From a virus: a DNA stretch of 64,000 bases. Positions 30,101 through 38,809 of the stretch are shown here, one piece after another. The DNA lies in the IMG/VR virus record IMGVR_UViG_3300020421_000006, positions 34,449-98,448 of that record; one strand, 5' to 3'. Under the pieces are notes generated by a model. That model made no database searches. It was not told where the DNA came from and saw nothing but the letters and a program-made list of their open reading frames with translations. The position numbers and the translations under genes are program-made. How positions within the stretch are numbered: position 1 is the first letter of the stretch; every line of letters begins with the position of its first letter.

Positions 30101-33100
30101 TCTAATAAGTTATCAGCAACTCCAACAGCAAGATTAATTTCCATACTTGCTGCACCTGGACTCATCGATAATACAGAACCAACTGCCCAGTTATGGACTG
30201 TCCAGTACATAAATTCTTTTGCTGCTGTTGTAAAATCTTGTACTACTTGATTAGTGCCGTCATAGTTTGCAAAGTCAAACCCTTGACTTTTTAAGTGTGC
30301 TTGATATCCTAGTAAGAAGTCAACTACACTTTGTATACTGTTAAACTCTGTTCCGTAACTTACTTTCTTAACTTTGAAACTATTAAAGTTTCTACGTTGT
30401 TGAGCAACAACAGCATTCTCAACTGGTAAGTCGGGTAGCTGTACTAAGTTACTTTTATCAAACGTTTCTCCAGAGGTAAATGTTTGTGTTGCTCTATAGA
30501 ATGTTCCTCTGTACTCAACAATACCACCGTTGTTAAATGTTTTTTCTTGATCCCATTCAGTAAAAGGTTCTGAAGTTCCTGCAACTGAAATTACAGGATC
30601 AGCTTGTTGTGGATACGCTTCAAACGTATTAAAGTAAGGATTAATATCATCGTATCCATTTACTACCCAACCCTGTGTTGTTTTTTCAAATATAACACCA
30701 CTGTAAGTAACCGAAGCTATTGGAGAACTTACATTAAAGATAATATCGTAGTTCTCAGGTGGAATAAACACACTTGCACTTGCCGAGCTTGGATTTTTAC
30801 TATCAAGTAAATATTTTTGTTGCTGCTTATCAACAAACCCGCTTACTCTTGAAGTTAATCTAACATTTATACAATCAATATTTTTCTGAGCATCAGCAAC
30901 TGCTCCGCCCACTGACTTAATATATGAAGCAATGTAAATTGCAAGTCCTGCTACCTGTGTCTTTCCTGCGATAGGAAACTTTAAGTCTGTTGGTGTTAAA
31001 AATGTTTCTGATGTTACATTTACTAACTGGTCAATAATGTTTCTTTTAGTAACAGCTCTGTCAAAGTTTAGTACTAGATAATCAAACGGTTTTAATAATG
31101 CTAGTGCTGTTGTTATTGCAAAAGGATATTCTGAACTAGTTTTCCATGCGTTTTCAACTGGACTATCATCACCTAGTTTAAAAGGACCTCTATTGTTAAC
31201 AAGTTGAAAATTACCTGCAAGACCTGAAGTCAAAGGATCAACTAAATTACCGTCACAATCACAAGGAATATGATTTAGAATTGTTGTTCTGGCATATCTT
31301 GGATATATCCCTGCTCGATCTCCTTGAGCAATCTTACCAGCAGCAATATCTTCCCACAACACCAAGTTACCATTAGTATAAGGTGCTGCTCCGTACTCAG
31401 TCTCCCACCATGTTGGCTTTATTGTAAAGCCTAGCATTTCCCATGGATGTGTATGCGGTCTATCAGTATCGTAAAAATATTTGTAAACACCTCTCCAATA
31501 TCCAGGCAAGTTTTCTTTGCCTGTTGGATCTGTCATACTTGAATATGTATATGTAAACGGTTCTGTTTCTACAAAATAATCGTTTGTTGTATAACCTAGG
31601 TTAGTATTTTGCACCCATGATAAAAACTCTTGATTGATTACGCTATCTAGTTCTTCTTTTACAAATGTACTATTACCGTAATATCCACCCAACGCTTTTT
31701 GAACATCAAAAATCTTAGCATCGTATTCTTGTTTGATGTTATTAAATACACGCTTTTCAAATTCTAAAAGTAAGTCATCTCTATAATCGCCATAGGCAGT
31801 AGTTTTACTACCATCGTGTCCTTGTATTATATCTTTAGGTACTCTGTAAGTGTCATCTAAATATTTTGTAGGTTCGTACTTAGGGTAAAGTCCTAGTGAT
31901 GTTGGAGTTGGCGGTACATGGCTAAATGCTGTTGACACATACTCTCTAATCTCAATTCTATCACCTTCAACTAACGTACCTGTAATTGTAATAAAGCCCA
32001 ATGCTCCATTAACTGTGTAATCTTTGTTTACAATAAGTTGTACATCATTAAGGTAAACATATACTGCTCTTCTGCTTAATGTTTCTAAATCAAAATCTTC
32101 AGTAAGTGTAAATGTTTTAATACCCGGATCGTCAACAACATAATCTGTTCTTGTAAACGCTCCAGCACCAATCATATCAGAGTCTGCAAAAGGACTGTCA
32201 ATAGTTTTAGTCTTTGTAATAATTTCTATAATACTATCTAAAAAGTCTGAAGTATTTTCGTTGAACTCAACTTCGGTTGCTTTCTTAATAATATTTTGTT
32301 TAAAAATAGTATATGCTGACTTAGCATATCTTAAAGATTTAACAATGTTAATATCTTTGTCATTAATTAACAAAGTAGACACTGCTGCGAAACCTGAATG
32401 TTTCATAAACCTTGTTGAGTGTTTTTGATACTGATCTAAGTCCCTTAGATTTGAAACACCCGGAACAGTTCCTACAACTCTTCTATCAAATTCAAGAGAT
32501 GATTTTAAATGATCTGTTGCTTGTCCTAACGTAAATGTTTTTAATTGTTCATTCAGAGGATTTTTTTCTAGCCCTGCAGGTATTTGATAATACCCTTGAT
32601 CTGGTTTAATTGCTGCAACTATTTTTATAGTTACTACATCATTAATATTAAATGTTCTATTAAACGTAAACTGATTAGTACTTCTAGTATATGTGTCAGT
32701 AATATATTCGCCGTTTAGATAAAAATTAATTACTGCATCGTCTGGTAACACATCCCAATCAACAGTATTGAATATTGCAATAGAATCTGCTGTAGTAAAC
32801 GTGTACTGATCAATAATTGGCTGAATAAATGTTTTGTCTGTTGCTATCCAACCGTTGGCATATTTTCCATTAATTTTATAGAATCCAGTGTTAGTATTCT
32901 TGGTATATTGTTTTTGCGTTAGTGTGTAAACAAATTTTTCTGTTTCAAAGTTCCAATCAAATACAATGTCACCTACATTATCAATATTTGCATAACTTAA
33001 TGCAAATCCTAATTCTTTATCTACAACACCTGTGCCAACTTTATAACTTAAAAGATTGCTACCTACAAAACTTGATACTGGATATATTGTTGGGTCTGAA

Positions 33101-34929
33101 AATGCAACACCAACTGAATCGTATAATTCAAACTTAGGTGCTTGGTTAGCACTAGTTTTTTCTTGGCTTGATTTCCAAACTGTACCATCATAATGATACA
33201 TCTTACCTGCGTTAGTTGTACCACGTCTTACTAGAACACCTTCATTAAATGCTGATAATGAATCAGCAGTTTCTTTTAAATTAATTTGTGTAGTGTTATT
33301 GTGTTTTACAAACCTTACTTCATAAATTCTGTTATTTGCTAAACTATCTGTATCTGCAATAACTAGAATCCTTGCTCCTTCAAACAAGAACTCACCGTCA
33401 ATATTATAACCCTGTGACCCTTCAATTTTAGAAAACACATCATCTGTAAATGTATCTACGTAGTCAACTGTTTGTTTTGCAATGCCACCGTGATTATATA
33501 ATTGTATATCAGGTTGGAATTCAATAATAGGTCTTTTAGCTCTAGCTGATTCTAATGAATCAAAGTCTTGACTTCTAAATTTATATGCAGACTCTAAAAC
33601 AGATCTATGGAACCATCTGTTATATCTGGACCAAGGGTTAGAGTCTTTACTGTTTCTAGCAATTGTAATATAATCTTTATTACCAGGATACTGTGTTGCA
33701 TCATCAAAAGGCTGTGTATCAAATCCTTGATTATCAAATAATATATCAGGCGAATCTGTATCTAATGGCGGAGGTACTAAGTCAGCAAAATTAATTAATC
33801 TAATCTCTGAACCAACACCTTCAACTAACCATTGTCCGTCTGCATATTTCGATGGTTGCACTTGGCCTCTAAATGCTACAACCATTCCGTTTGTAAAACT
33901 AATTCCGTCTGCGGTTGTGTATTCTTTTTTACCTACAACTTCTTTTTCAACATCAATAAAAGTATTTGTATCAATGTCTGAAATAATAAATCTACCTAAC
34001 CTATTAGGTTCAACATCACTTTGATAATATAATATATCTGGCGAGTCTTGTGGAATTTTAAATGTTAACGTTCCTACTTTTACACCATTATTTTCTACAC
34101 CATCTCTATATAGTAGAGAAGCAAATCCTGCATCGTTAGCAACCAATTGCCAATCTTGTGAATCAATTGTAATACTACTTCCGTCTAATGGACTTGTTTC
34201 GTTAACACACTTCCAAAGTTGTTTGTCGAATACTGCTAGTTCTCCAGGAAAGTATGATTTGTTAGGATTAAATTCTAAAGATCCTGTATCATAATTGTTT
34301 CTAATATAGAAACCTTCATCAGGAGAGTTAACTTCAAACTTATATTCTTGTCCTCTATATAAAGTAATATCAGGATTATTAGTTACACTGTCTGGTGTAA
34401 GTATCCAACTGTTTATACCAGTTCCTACTTTATATGTACTTTGAATATTTGCTGCTTGTCCATATACATCTACTGATGGTGGGCCGCCTGGAATCCAATA
34501 ATATTCTCTGTAGTTAATAAACTTGTCCCATACAATAGGAGGATTCCAACTGTAATGTTCTTGCTCTGTAGTTTTATCATCTCTTTCATTGGCATTGCCA
34601 AAGAACTCAACCATGCTTTTAAGATCAATATAGTCTTTAAATTTTAAAATCTTTTGATCTTCTTCAACTGTAACAGCTGGCTCAAGTTGATAACGACTTC
34701 TTAGTGTTTGGTCTGTATCAAGATAAACATCTTTTCCTGTAAAAGTTTTTCCGTAACGCTTACCAATATAACCTACAGTCTTGTCAACAACACCCGGCTG
34801 TATTAAAGGATCAAGTACTCCTGATAAAAATTTATCATTGACTGGGGTTTGGAAGACGTTAGGTAATAAGTCTGAACTTTTTCTAATTGGAATGTCGCTA
34901 TTAGGAAACTTTTTGTTATCAGCAGCCAT
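21145..34929 (-). CDS. Giant tail/baseplate protein with beta-propeller and binding modules
   Basis: This 4594-residue frame covers 13.8 kb, over a fifth of the window. It follows gp6 as TAATG, where T4 has gp7. About residues 2130-2730 hold seven FG-GAP-like blades with cores such as GAPT, SAPG, GAPN, TSPL, GATN and GSPN, each preceded by FGxxLAxxxDG-like turns, suggesting one seven-bladed propeller. Several short Trp/Tyr modules with the pattern YxxGDxVxYxGxxYxA...W recur (near 216-260, 1713-1760, 2205-2246, 2340-2388 and 2460-2486). They resemble chitin-binding CBM5/12 folds. Glycine-rich DAGFGYKIPPTIEF and GSGYTSTPTVSL repeats follow near 3150 and 3500-3580. Many VYVNGV/DGSTxxF beta repeats fill the C-terminal quarter. 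It is probably a large adhesin-like baseplate protein. It is not a typical T4 gp7 by size. Confidence 0.7.
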   Translation of the reverse strand: MAADNKKFPNSDIPIRKSSDLLPNVFQTPVNDKFLSGVLDPLIQPGVVDKTVGYIGKRYGKTFTGKDVYLDTDQTLRSRYQLEPAVTVEEDQKILKFKDYIDLKSMVEFFGNANERDDKTTEQEHYSWNPPIVWDKFINYREYYWIPGGPPSVDVYGQAANIQSTYKVGTGINSWILTPDSVTNNPDITLYRGQEYKFEVNSPDEGFYIRNNYDTGSLEFNPNKSYFPGELAVFDKQLWKCVNETSPLDGSSITIDSQDWQLVANDAGFASLLYRDGVENNGVKVGTLTFKIPQDSPDILYYQSDVEPNRLGRFIISDIDTNTFIDVEKEVVGKKEYTTADGISFTNGMVVAFRGQVQPSKYADGQWLVEGVGSEIRLINFADLVPPPLDTDSPDILFDNQGFDTQPFDDATQYPGNKDYITIARNSKDSNPWSRYNRWFHRSVLESAYKFRSQDFDSLESARAKRPIIEFQPDIQLYNHGGIAKQTVDYVDTFTDDVFSKIEGSQGYNIDGEFLFEGARILVIADTDSLANNRIYEVRFVKHNNTTQINLKETADSLSAFNEGVLVRRGTTNAGKMYHYDGTVWKSSQEKTSANQAPKFELYDSVGVAFSDPTIYPVSSFVGSNLLSYKVGTGVVDKELGFALSYANIDNVGDIVFDWNFETEKFVYTLTQKQYTKNTNTGFYKINGKYANGWIATDKTFIQPIIDQYTFTTADSIAIFNTVDWDVLPDDAVINFYLNGEYITDTYTRSTNQFTFNRTFNINDVVTIKIVAAIKPDQGYYQIPAGLEKNPLNEQLKTFTLGQATDHLKSSLEFDRRVVGTVPGVSNLRDLDQYQKHSTRFMKHSGFAAVSTLLINDKDINIVKSLRYAKSAYTIFKQNIIKKATEVEFNENTSDFLDSIIEIITKTKTIDSPFADSDMIGAGAFTRTDYVVDDPGIKTFTLTEDFDLETLSRRAVYVYLNDVQLIVNKDYTVNGALGFITITGTLVEGDRIEIREYVSTAFSHVPPTPTSLGLYPKYEPTKYLDDTYRVPKDIIQGHDGSKTTAYGDYRDDLLLEFEKRVFNNIKQEYDAKIFDVQKALGGYYGNSTFVKEELDSVINQEFLSWVQNTNLGYTTNDYFVETEPFTYTYSSMTDPTGKENLPGYWRGVYKYFYDTDRPHTHPWEMLGFTIKPTWWETEYGAAPYTNGNLVLWEDIAAGKIAQGDRAGIYPRYARTTILNHIPCDCDGNLVDPLTSGLAGNFQLVNNRGPFKLGDDSPVENAWKTSSEYPFAITTALALLKPFDYLVLNFDRAVTKRNIIDQLVNVTSETFLTPTDLKFPIAGKTQVAGLAIYIASYIKSVGGAVADAQKNIDCINVRLTSRVSGFVDKQQQKYLLDSKNPSSASASVFIPPENYDIIFNVSSPIASVTYSGVIFEKTTQGWVVNGYDDINPYFNTFEAYPQQADPVISVAGTSEPFTEWDQEKTFNNGGIVEYRGTFYRATQTFTSGETFDKSNLVQLPDLPVENAVVAQQRRNFNSFKVKKVSYGTEFNSIQSVVDFLLGYQAHLKSQGFDFANYDGTNQVVQDFTTAAKEFMYWTVHNWAVGSVLSMSPGAASMEINLAVGVADNLLDSFYDYNVLKADGSALDPKFINVSRSFQKIQVNTTNTTEGIYLLKLNYVLKEHVVVFDDKTVFNDTIFDKATGYRQERIKAQGFRTTDWDGDYTSPGFLFDNVSFDTWIPYYDYKLGDIVSYRAYKYTARFNHTSDEEFNDANWTQLDSTPEKQLIPNFDYRINQMEDYFDVSSEGLGKSQRDLARHTVGYQSREYLENLSEDPTTQFKLYQGFIREKGTPNAITKLFTKLGDNTSNAAVDLNEEWGFKLGQVGGVDQSERIEIRLDTDKFKLNPQPVLVEASAEDKVDRYYRIDSTNFEFGPSPFTTDINPTSYDSKPVLTAGYVSVGQTDFTVTNRDEILNLAIASVQDNNHIWVTFDGPSWTVLRANTVFDLKITNLESNDDNEVIFTFEKAHLLKVDDIFGIKTIAGLNQFWKVKAATTNTVTVQHTEKYDADQGFEPSTGAYPMLLTEARFSSYDTVDPEKVALLTDGSKLFVDSNVNSHWEVVEKKKQFTGNKIVDFGITDPTSVGKKTVYSDTLKQVIVGIPDAARVGIYIQGATGLSSKQLLEPPSWLTTDVTGSFGLELALSPDSQWLMVGAPTASGIPSRYQGAFDVNANYLINDIVLFAGRLYKATDNINGDGSTIDVYSNEWVEVQKIDAESDGSNTGGFETGVIFIYKYQSQQWNLYDIQVSPRTYDNERFGEKIAVSQATSTGPYYMSVSAPGSQDAKGRVYLYTYDTTDGWRLDYNKNYRGIYAADDSTFYPKDSIVFSNGDMWKALVDNVADGSSLTIYSNDWVKMDEVTTGASLPMSIATNDDGSTLDAGILDDEQLVELVKVDDRFGTSLAMNYDGTVLAVGAPNSDGQYFNNFKGQWRPNYEYMQGDTVKYQGSYHQLQNLGPSAVGADSTIRSYNEAPDAGEPWVNVGDSTDVASGKVYIYKKNAAGVYRLLQQINADSLPYLSDLDPSEAISSGDKFGYAIGLDYSGNTLVVTSPLADKNFQNQGSAYVFKFDSDSTEFAYRLKQKLTSYSDYPNEMFGQDISISSGTEIIAIGATNSPFTLQTRFDGSQTSYDSNRTTFRDYDGFAGAVYVFEKKGKSERYFLSEKIDETLSLNESFGYSLYATRNAIVVGSPNYISPAPHGVDIAFEGDKTGTARLFEKTEGQNALNVIGSQPQTVDIDKFKRISLYDTEDDIKILDIEIFDPAKMKLLAQAERELTYKVPYDPAIYTTGTAEGAVVDDSICWKTKNVGKLWWDISTAKWFDYEQGEVSYRVGAWGALAPGASIDVYEWVQSKLLPSEWAVVADTNEGLPLGISGQPLYADDSAYSIKAEFNPNTGEQTEVYYYYWVRNKVTVPEGNTDRSISAADVFNLISDPSALGQTYAAFIDKDKFLLFNYKASVAESSAVLNVEYFTQEENQNQVHNEYQLLTEGVADSLPTTSLENKWIDSLIGYDRQGNRIPDPNLPAKQRYGISYRPRQSMFVDRKSILRTLITNVNAIMHKEAFADSLNFTTLNSVDSIPSSLLNLYDTTVDSYIELLEVGTSRIKQCNLRANIIDNEVNSIDILDAGFGYKIPPTIEFEGDGTGAEAVTTIDNQGRVNSVTITNKGKLYTYISTKPRQFSVLVNNDSTANNFWSIYAWDDVRKSWYRSRSQAYNTPLYWSYADWWDNDFGPTSRIVKEIVSVYEEPTINVEIGDLIRIKEYGSGGWAVFKKTTDVSTESMNNYEMIGRYQGTIQFSSDLYDTATSGVGYDNVDSFDIDFYDKEVSNELRFILQALKEDVLTGNYAVEWNNLFFTSIRYVFKEQTYVDWAFKSSFLNATHNVGTLKQKTNYKNDSLESYLDYINEVKPYSTTVREYISKYDTIDNTNSAISDFDLPPYYSEAQGKIVPVESTDDILATYPYKFWNDNKGYQIIEISVAGKGADYTEAPKVLITGGGGSGAKATAYVSNGKVTGIKLTEHGSGYTSTPTVSLVGGNGTSPSVARAVAVLGNGKTRSINVNMKFDRISKTGIYSNFTQTESFTATGSTAVFNLTYPPTRDKSNISIIKDGQVVLNNEYDIALFTLETDVYKQLRGKITFKIPPAKDEVINITYAKNDEILDSVSRIEKYYNPSSGMVGKELNQLMTGIDFGGVQVQGTTFDVTGGWDALPWFTDSWDSVESAADYYYVADGSTINVTLPYTPVDGQVLNIYLKRAGTVVPDDILNLQVEEGVEEPPTHRIDDPNYTDNWDSSVSTNPHAQMPTFIGDGSTNIVEVGAYVSTQPGDILIFRPAESDGAVTINDNNLLDTKLSGGTLSAMEGAYATATGLNAEDISIDGGEYTSPDQVPATEENIPGQVLDSLSIKVFHSNKDAAGATVKSNVRIGDGSTLVYPIGQKIIENKSVIVYIDGIKSAPATYTVNITNSTIEFASVPAENSKIEIVSIGLGGVSILDYQEFIADGDTTLFLTNANYIDTSNIFVSVNGVQSDTGFIDSTDLLPDTPNRTLVQFGTKPDRLAVIRIVAFGAAADVDSSLQSLIRVNQQEFTYDGSTKSYDLDTFVQLSRESALASTIVEVNNKKLKSVDTVYNVYDGVTKKYVLGVDPIASAGSIVPNNIKVYINNELKTFITDYVYNGTTKELEVTAENLTVGDVIKIENNLNAEYSVVGNNIVINDSTALTLGDTIDVTWFSEYPSMEIVSDQYTGGKAFYPIAFKPLGVSYVWVYRNKTKLIQDVDYRLDVERGAVYIEGSNKDTDSFEIVAFGSNVFALPSAYQVSKDMLNINRYTRYAITDNLVLAKELTYYDESITLADASTLFNPVAGKNIPGIIEIDGEKIEYMNKNGNVLSNLRRGTQGTAIKTLNPVGSYVVDLSTDQTIPYKDTQSRTDFVSDGSSQLIGPLPFVPKLSTVSDWYEGTIPAIYGRCDSIEVFVGGKRLRKTYIDQYNETKGSTSPAGDEKVEAEFSVDGSSAYIRLTNVPPAGTRISIIKQQGQVWYDRGQNTATSGVTLLKNSTPISQFIAANTSKLPE

Positions 34930-37900
34930 TATGTGTCACTCACTATTGAATTATTTGCTGAGTTAATTTCAGCAGCCGTAATAGAAGATACAATCTCTAT
35001 GTCATCAACAGTGGCACCACTAACAAAAATTTCGTCTGGTTTACTTTGTATTTCAAACAGGCTTCCGAATGCCTGTGATGTCTGTCTTGGCAATATAACA
35101 ATGTTTGATATATCAGGCGAAACTACATTTAATATATAAGTTGTAAGTTCGCTTAGATAGAATCTATCTCCAAAGTCCCAGTTGTTTACATCAAAGAATT
35201 GATTCATTGCATTTACAATTCTTACTTTTAAATCGTTATTGTTAACAGTTTTATTAGGATTCTTAACAACCTTAAACTGAGCTTGTAATTTAGTGTCAGC
35301 ATTACTGCCAAATAAAACTTTATACTTCACAGGATGATAAACTACTTCATCGCTAATTGACTTAATAGAGTTTAGTCCTGTTCCAAACGTTACTCTAAGT
35401 TCGTCATTTGTTGGTGCAGTTGGTTCTGTTGTACGTGCACCTGCTAGATAATTTCTAAATTCTGTATCATAAGATCTAGTTAAAAGATAAAGATCAATAA
35501 TGTTTGTTACACTAGGATCAAGTCTTCTATCTTCACTTGCTGAATGTGTGTATTGGAACTTAATATTGTCTCTACCAATATTTGCTCTGTATGTGCTTTC
35601 TAGTACAAGTGTATTTGTTGTTCTGTCAACTCTTTTAACTCTATTTTCTGCACTATCGTAAAAATAAATTAATTGTCCGTCGCTATAGTTATTAACGTTA
35701 ACTAGTGATTCTTTTTCAATAACCAAAATAGGAGTTACTGTTGTGTCAACTAGGTTATAAACAGTTGTACCATAATCGTCTTTTTCTGCTTTGAAGAAAA
35801 GATATTTTAAATCAAGGTCTTCGCCAACTACATTAACAAACGACTCTGGGTTGTCAATAACACCGTCTGCGTCAGAATCCCTAAAGCCTAATCTAATTTC
35901 TTTAGTACTTTCATATCCGTCATCAAATTTAATTACATCTGCAACTTCAAATGGGTAATCTTGTATCAACGATCCTGTGCCAACATTTTTACTATTAATA
36001 CCTAAAACATTTACAACGTCTTTTTCAACTTTACCAGTTAGACTGTTGTATGCTTTTTCGCTTTTATCAAAATAAAATCTGTTTTGTTTTTTACTACCAA
36101 ACACATAGTTAAGTGTACGTGTTCGTACAATGTATTGATCATTATCCTTTACAAATGCCATAATCCATGAACTATCTAAATTATTATTAGTTACATCACC
36201 GGATTTACCTAAACTAAATGCTGACGTTAAATCTAAGTTTTGATTTTGAATAATTTTCCAACTTGATTCTTTATCATCATATCTTAGGCCAAAGTTTAAA
36301 TTTGCAAATGCTTGGTTAACCATTGAAGACTCAAGTGCGTCTGAAAGATCTGTTACAAACTTAGGAACAATTCTAGAAGCAACTGCGCCTGAAGGAACAT
36401 TATCGTTAAACACAATAGGACCAATGCCTTTTGCGTTAGCACCAGTACCTGCGTTTGTACCATCACCTGCAACACTAATAACTTTTGTCCATATAACACT
36501 TTTTTGTGAAGAATCTGTATCGTCTGTTGTTACTAGTAATCCGTCTTTAAATGATTGTCCTGTCGGAGCAGTAAATTTAACATTTGCTCCTGGAGTAATA
36601 TATTTTAAGTTATTGGTAGAATATGTTCCTACTTTAAGCAACGACAGATCAACTTTGTTTGTAAAGTATCCTGTGCCTTCATTAATGTTGTTAGTTGATG
36701 CATTCCACACAATGTTGTCACTTGTAAATAAAATTTTGTCATATTTTGTAAAGTAGAAATTATAAACATCTGTTTCTGTAAATATACCTTCTACTTTTTG
36801 TTTAATAAAATTAATAATATCTGATCTATTTGAGAATTTAAAAGAAAGAGATTGTTCATCTTCTTCTTTATACATATATCCGTCTGTACCAAATACGTTA
36901 ACTGAACTGTACTTTCCACTTGCATCAATAAGATCAAAGTTACGTGACAATCCACTTGATGTTCTGTTTGATGCTTTTACTTTTAAAATATTTTGTGATG
37001 TTGCTAAAGGTGCAAGGTTATAGTCCTCACCTGTAATCATTCTATTTTGTGTATAATAGTTTGCTGGTGCATTCCTTTTAATCGATGCAACTGATTCTGT
37101 AGGTGTTGATGTTGAAACTGTAGACTGTAAAGCCATTCCAATTGTTAATGTGTGTGCAATACCTGCTTGGTTAACATAGTCAACTGAGATATTAACATTT
37201 TTCATTTCATTAGGTGAAATTGTATAACTTAATCCATTACTAATTCTATAGTAAGTTCTAAAAGATCCTTTAGGTAAGTTACCATATACACCGTCAGCAA
37301 AAACTAAATCAATCATATCATTCTGTTTAGTTTCAACACCGTAAATATTTCTAATGTCTCCTGACAAACTGTTGTAAGCAATATTGTTTCCTGTAAGGCT
37401 TGATACTTTTGTCCACTCTTGAGCTTGGCTTCCATTTGCAAGTAATTCAAACAACCAAACATCATCGTTGTTAATTCCTTTTGCATCAACTGCAACTTTT
37501 TCATTTGTTGATGGTGCATCAATTGTGAAGTCAGCTAACTCCAAAGAACCTTGTTTGAAGTGCATGAAAAATCCTGTATTAGGACTTGCTGGACCTTTGT
37601 TATCTTGTCTGTAAAGAAATCCTAGTTGGTTACCAGGTGTAGGTGCTTCCTCGTAAATCTCTTCTGCACCTTTAAAAGTTGTGCTTAAGATTTCAAACAC
37701 CATTTGTCTGCCTGCAACGTTTTTATTAAAAGTAAACATTGGCACATCAGTACTAGCAGTTCTAAATCTGTACTGTTCTGTTGGGATACCTTGAATAACA
37801 TCTGTACCTTGGCTTCTGCCAAATTTTGTGTTATCAGACATAGCAGCATCAAGAAGCAAAATAAACTGTTCTGCCCAGTTTGTATTAGTTGGGTCATTCC

Positions 37901-38330
37901 ATTTAACTGTTTGACTTGCTAAATTACGCCCATTACTATCAACTAATTGTTCTGTAGTTGAAACTGATGTAAATTTAAGTAAACCTTTTGATGGTAAGTT
38001 ACGCTTTGCATTATAACTAAGCATTTTAGCAATACGTAGTACACTTTCTTTACGTTCAGCAAGTTCAATAAAGTTTTCTCTACTTGCTAAATCAATACGG
38101 AAAGATAAACTTTGCCCTAAAAACGCAATAGCATCAATTAGTGCAAGATACTCTGAGCTTTCAATGTAATCGTTAAAATCTTCTGGATAGTTTTCTCTTA
38201 GGTAAGTGATGATCACACGTCTTAGATTTTCAAAATCGTAAGATTTGAAATCAGCATTAGCGAAAGTCTGGTAGATTCTTGTCCAGTCTTCGTTAAGTAA
38301 TAAATTGTTTTGTCTTGACGTTGTGCTCAT
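34929..38330 (-). CDS. 6: Baseplate wedge protein gp6-like
   Basis: This 1133-residue protein starts with NEDWTRIYQTFANADF and continues YDFENLRRVIITYLRENYPE, then EYLALIDAIAFLGQSLSFRIDL and RENFIELAERKESV. That N-terminal pattern is characteristic of T4 gp6 and baseplate-J proteins. gp6 forms the wedge ring that links the hub to the fibre attachment parts and changes shape during contraction. It is longer than T4 gp6 (660 residues); the extra length lies in the middle beta-rich part. The order gp25-gp6 supports the call. AGGAAC precedes the ATG, and a GGTAAATA box lies at 38348-38355. Confidence 0.88.
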   Translation of the reverse strand: MSTTSRQNNLLLNEDWTRIYQTFANADFKSYDFENLRRVIITYLRENYPEDFNDYIESSEYLALIDAIAFLGQSLSFRIDLASRENFIELAERKESVLRIAKMLSYNAKRNLPSKGLLKFTSVSTTEQLVDSNGRNLASQTVKWNDPTNTNWAEQFILLLDAAMSDNTKFGRSQGTDVIQGIPTEQYRFRTASTDVPMFTFNKNVAGRQMVFEILSTTFKGAEEIYEEAPTPGNQLGFLYRQDNKGPASPNTGFFMHFKQGSLELADFTIDAPSTNEKVAVDAKGINNDDVWLFELLANGSQAQEWTKVSSLTGNNIAYNSLSGDIRNIYGVETKQNDMIDLVFADGVYGNLPKGSFRTYYRISNGLSYTISPNEMKNVNISVDYVNQAGIAHTLTIGMALQSTVSTSTPTESVASIKRNAPANYYTQNRMITGEDYNLAPLATSQNILKVKASNRTSSGLSRNFDLIDASGKYSSVNVFGTDGYMYKEEDEQSLSFKFSNRSDIINFIKQKVEGIFTETDVYNFYFTKYDKILFTSDNIVWNASTNNINEGTGYFTNKVDLSLLKVGTYSTNNLKYITPGANVKFTAPTGQSFKDGLLVTTDDTDSSQKSVIWTKVISVAGDGTNAGTGANAKGIGPIVFNDNVPSGAVASRIVPKFVTDLSDALESSMVNQAFANLNFGLRYDDKESSWKIIQNQNLDLTSAFSLGKSGDVTNNNLDSSWIMAFVKDNDQYIVRTRTLNYVFGSKKQNRFYFDKSEKAYNSLTGKVEKDVVNVLGINSKNVGTGSLIQDYPFEVADVIKFDDGYESTKEIRLGFRDSDADGVIDNPESFVNVVGEDLDLKYLFFKAEKDDYGTTVYNLVDTTVTPILVIEKESLVNVNNYSDGQLIYFYDSAENRVKRVDRTTNTLVLESTYRANIGRDNIKFQYTHSASEDRRLDPSVTNIIDLYLLTRSYDTEFRNYLAGARTTEPTAPTNDELRVTFGTGLNSIKSISDEVVYHPVKYKVLFGSNADTKLQAQFKVVKNPNKTVNNNDLKVRIVNAMNQFFDVNNWDFGDRFYLSELTTYILNVVSPDISNIVILPRQTSQAFGSLFEIQSKPDEIFVSGATVDDIEIVSSITAAEINSANNSIVSDT

Positions 38331-38347
38331 TATTAGTTCCTATGCTG

Positions 38348-38355
38348 TATTTACC
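38348..38355 (-). promoter_or_regulatory. Late-promoter-like box (GGTAAATA)
   Basis: The minus strand reads GGTAAATA followed by CAG, in the 41-nt gap between gp25 and gp6 and about 18 nt from the gp6 start. It would add transcription for the long gp6-giant protein segment. The GG at the first two positions is unlike the T4 consensus. Confidence 0.4.
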
Positions 38356-38371
38356 AATGTTTATAATATGC

Positions 38372-38809
38372 TCAGTTTATAACGGAGTTATCTCTATCAA
38401 AATTAAACTTCATTCTCTCCTTAACATTGAACGGTATGTATGTTACATCGGCTTCGATTCTAATTCCCTGCTCAGTGCTGTCAATTCCTACAGCATTAAC
38501 TTGTATTCTTGGGTCGTAATTAATAATATCCTGTACATCTTTAGCAATCATTTCTTTAACTTGCGGTGTAAATTGCTCAAAGATCATATCCCAGATAATT
38601 GTTCCAAAGTTTGGATTTTCTAATTTTTCGCCTTTTCTAATGTAAAAATGATTGATAATATCCTGCTTAACTAAATCTATGTCATAGAGCTTGAAGTTAT
38701 CAACTGAATTCGCTGAACTAAATCCTTTGTAAGCATAAGTTGTTGCGCCTGATGCTCCTATTGATGCTTGATCGACTGCTACTGTTTTCTGATTGTATAA
38801 CTTAGCCAT
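38372..38809 (-). CDS. 25: Baseplate wedge protein gp25-like
   Basis: This 145-residue protein belongs to the gp25/gpW family. It has the hallmark GEKLENPNFGTIIWDMIFE (about 60-78), including the E-x-P-x-F-G-T core at 64-70, and DPRIQVNAVGID further on. Length is close to T4 gp25 (132). gp25 sits at the hub-wedge interface and is thought to start sheath polymerisation in contractile tails. Its start overlaps gp5 by 8 nt. Residues 1-40 are Ala/Ser-rich and beyond the T4 protein. Confidence 0.9.
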   Translation of the reverse strand: MAKLYNQKTVAVDQASIGASGATTYAYKGFSSANSVDNFKLYDIDLVKQDIINHFYIRKGEKLENPNFGTIIWDMIFEQFTPQVKEMIAKDVQDIINYDPRIQVNAVGIDSTEQGIRIEADVTYIPFNVKERMKFNFDRDNSVIN

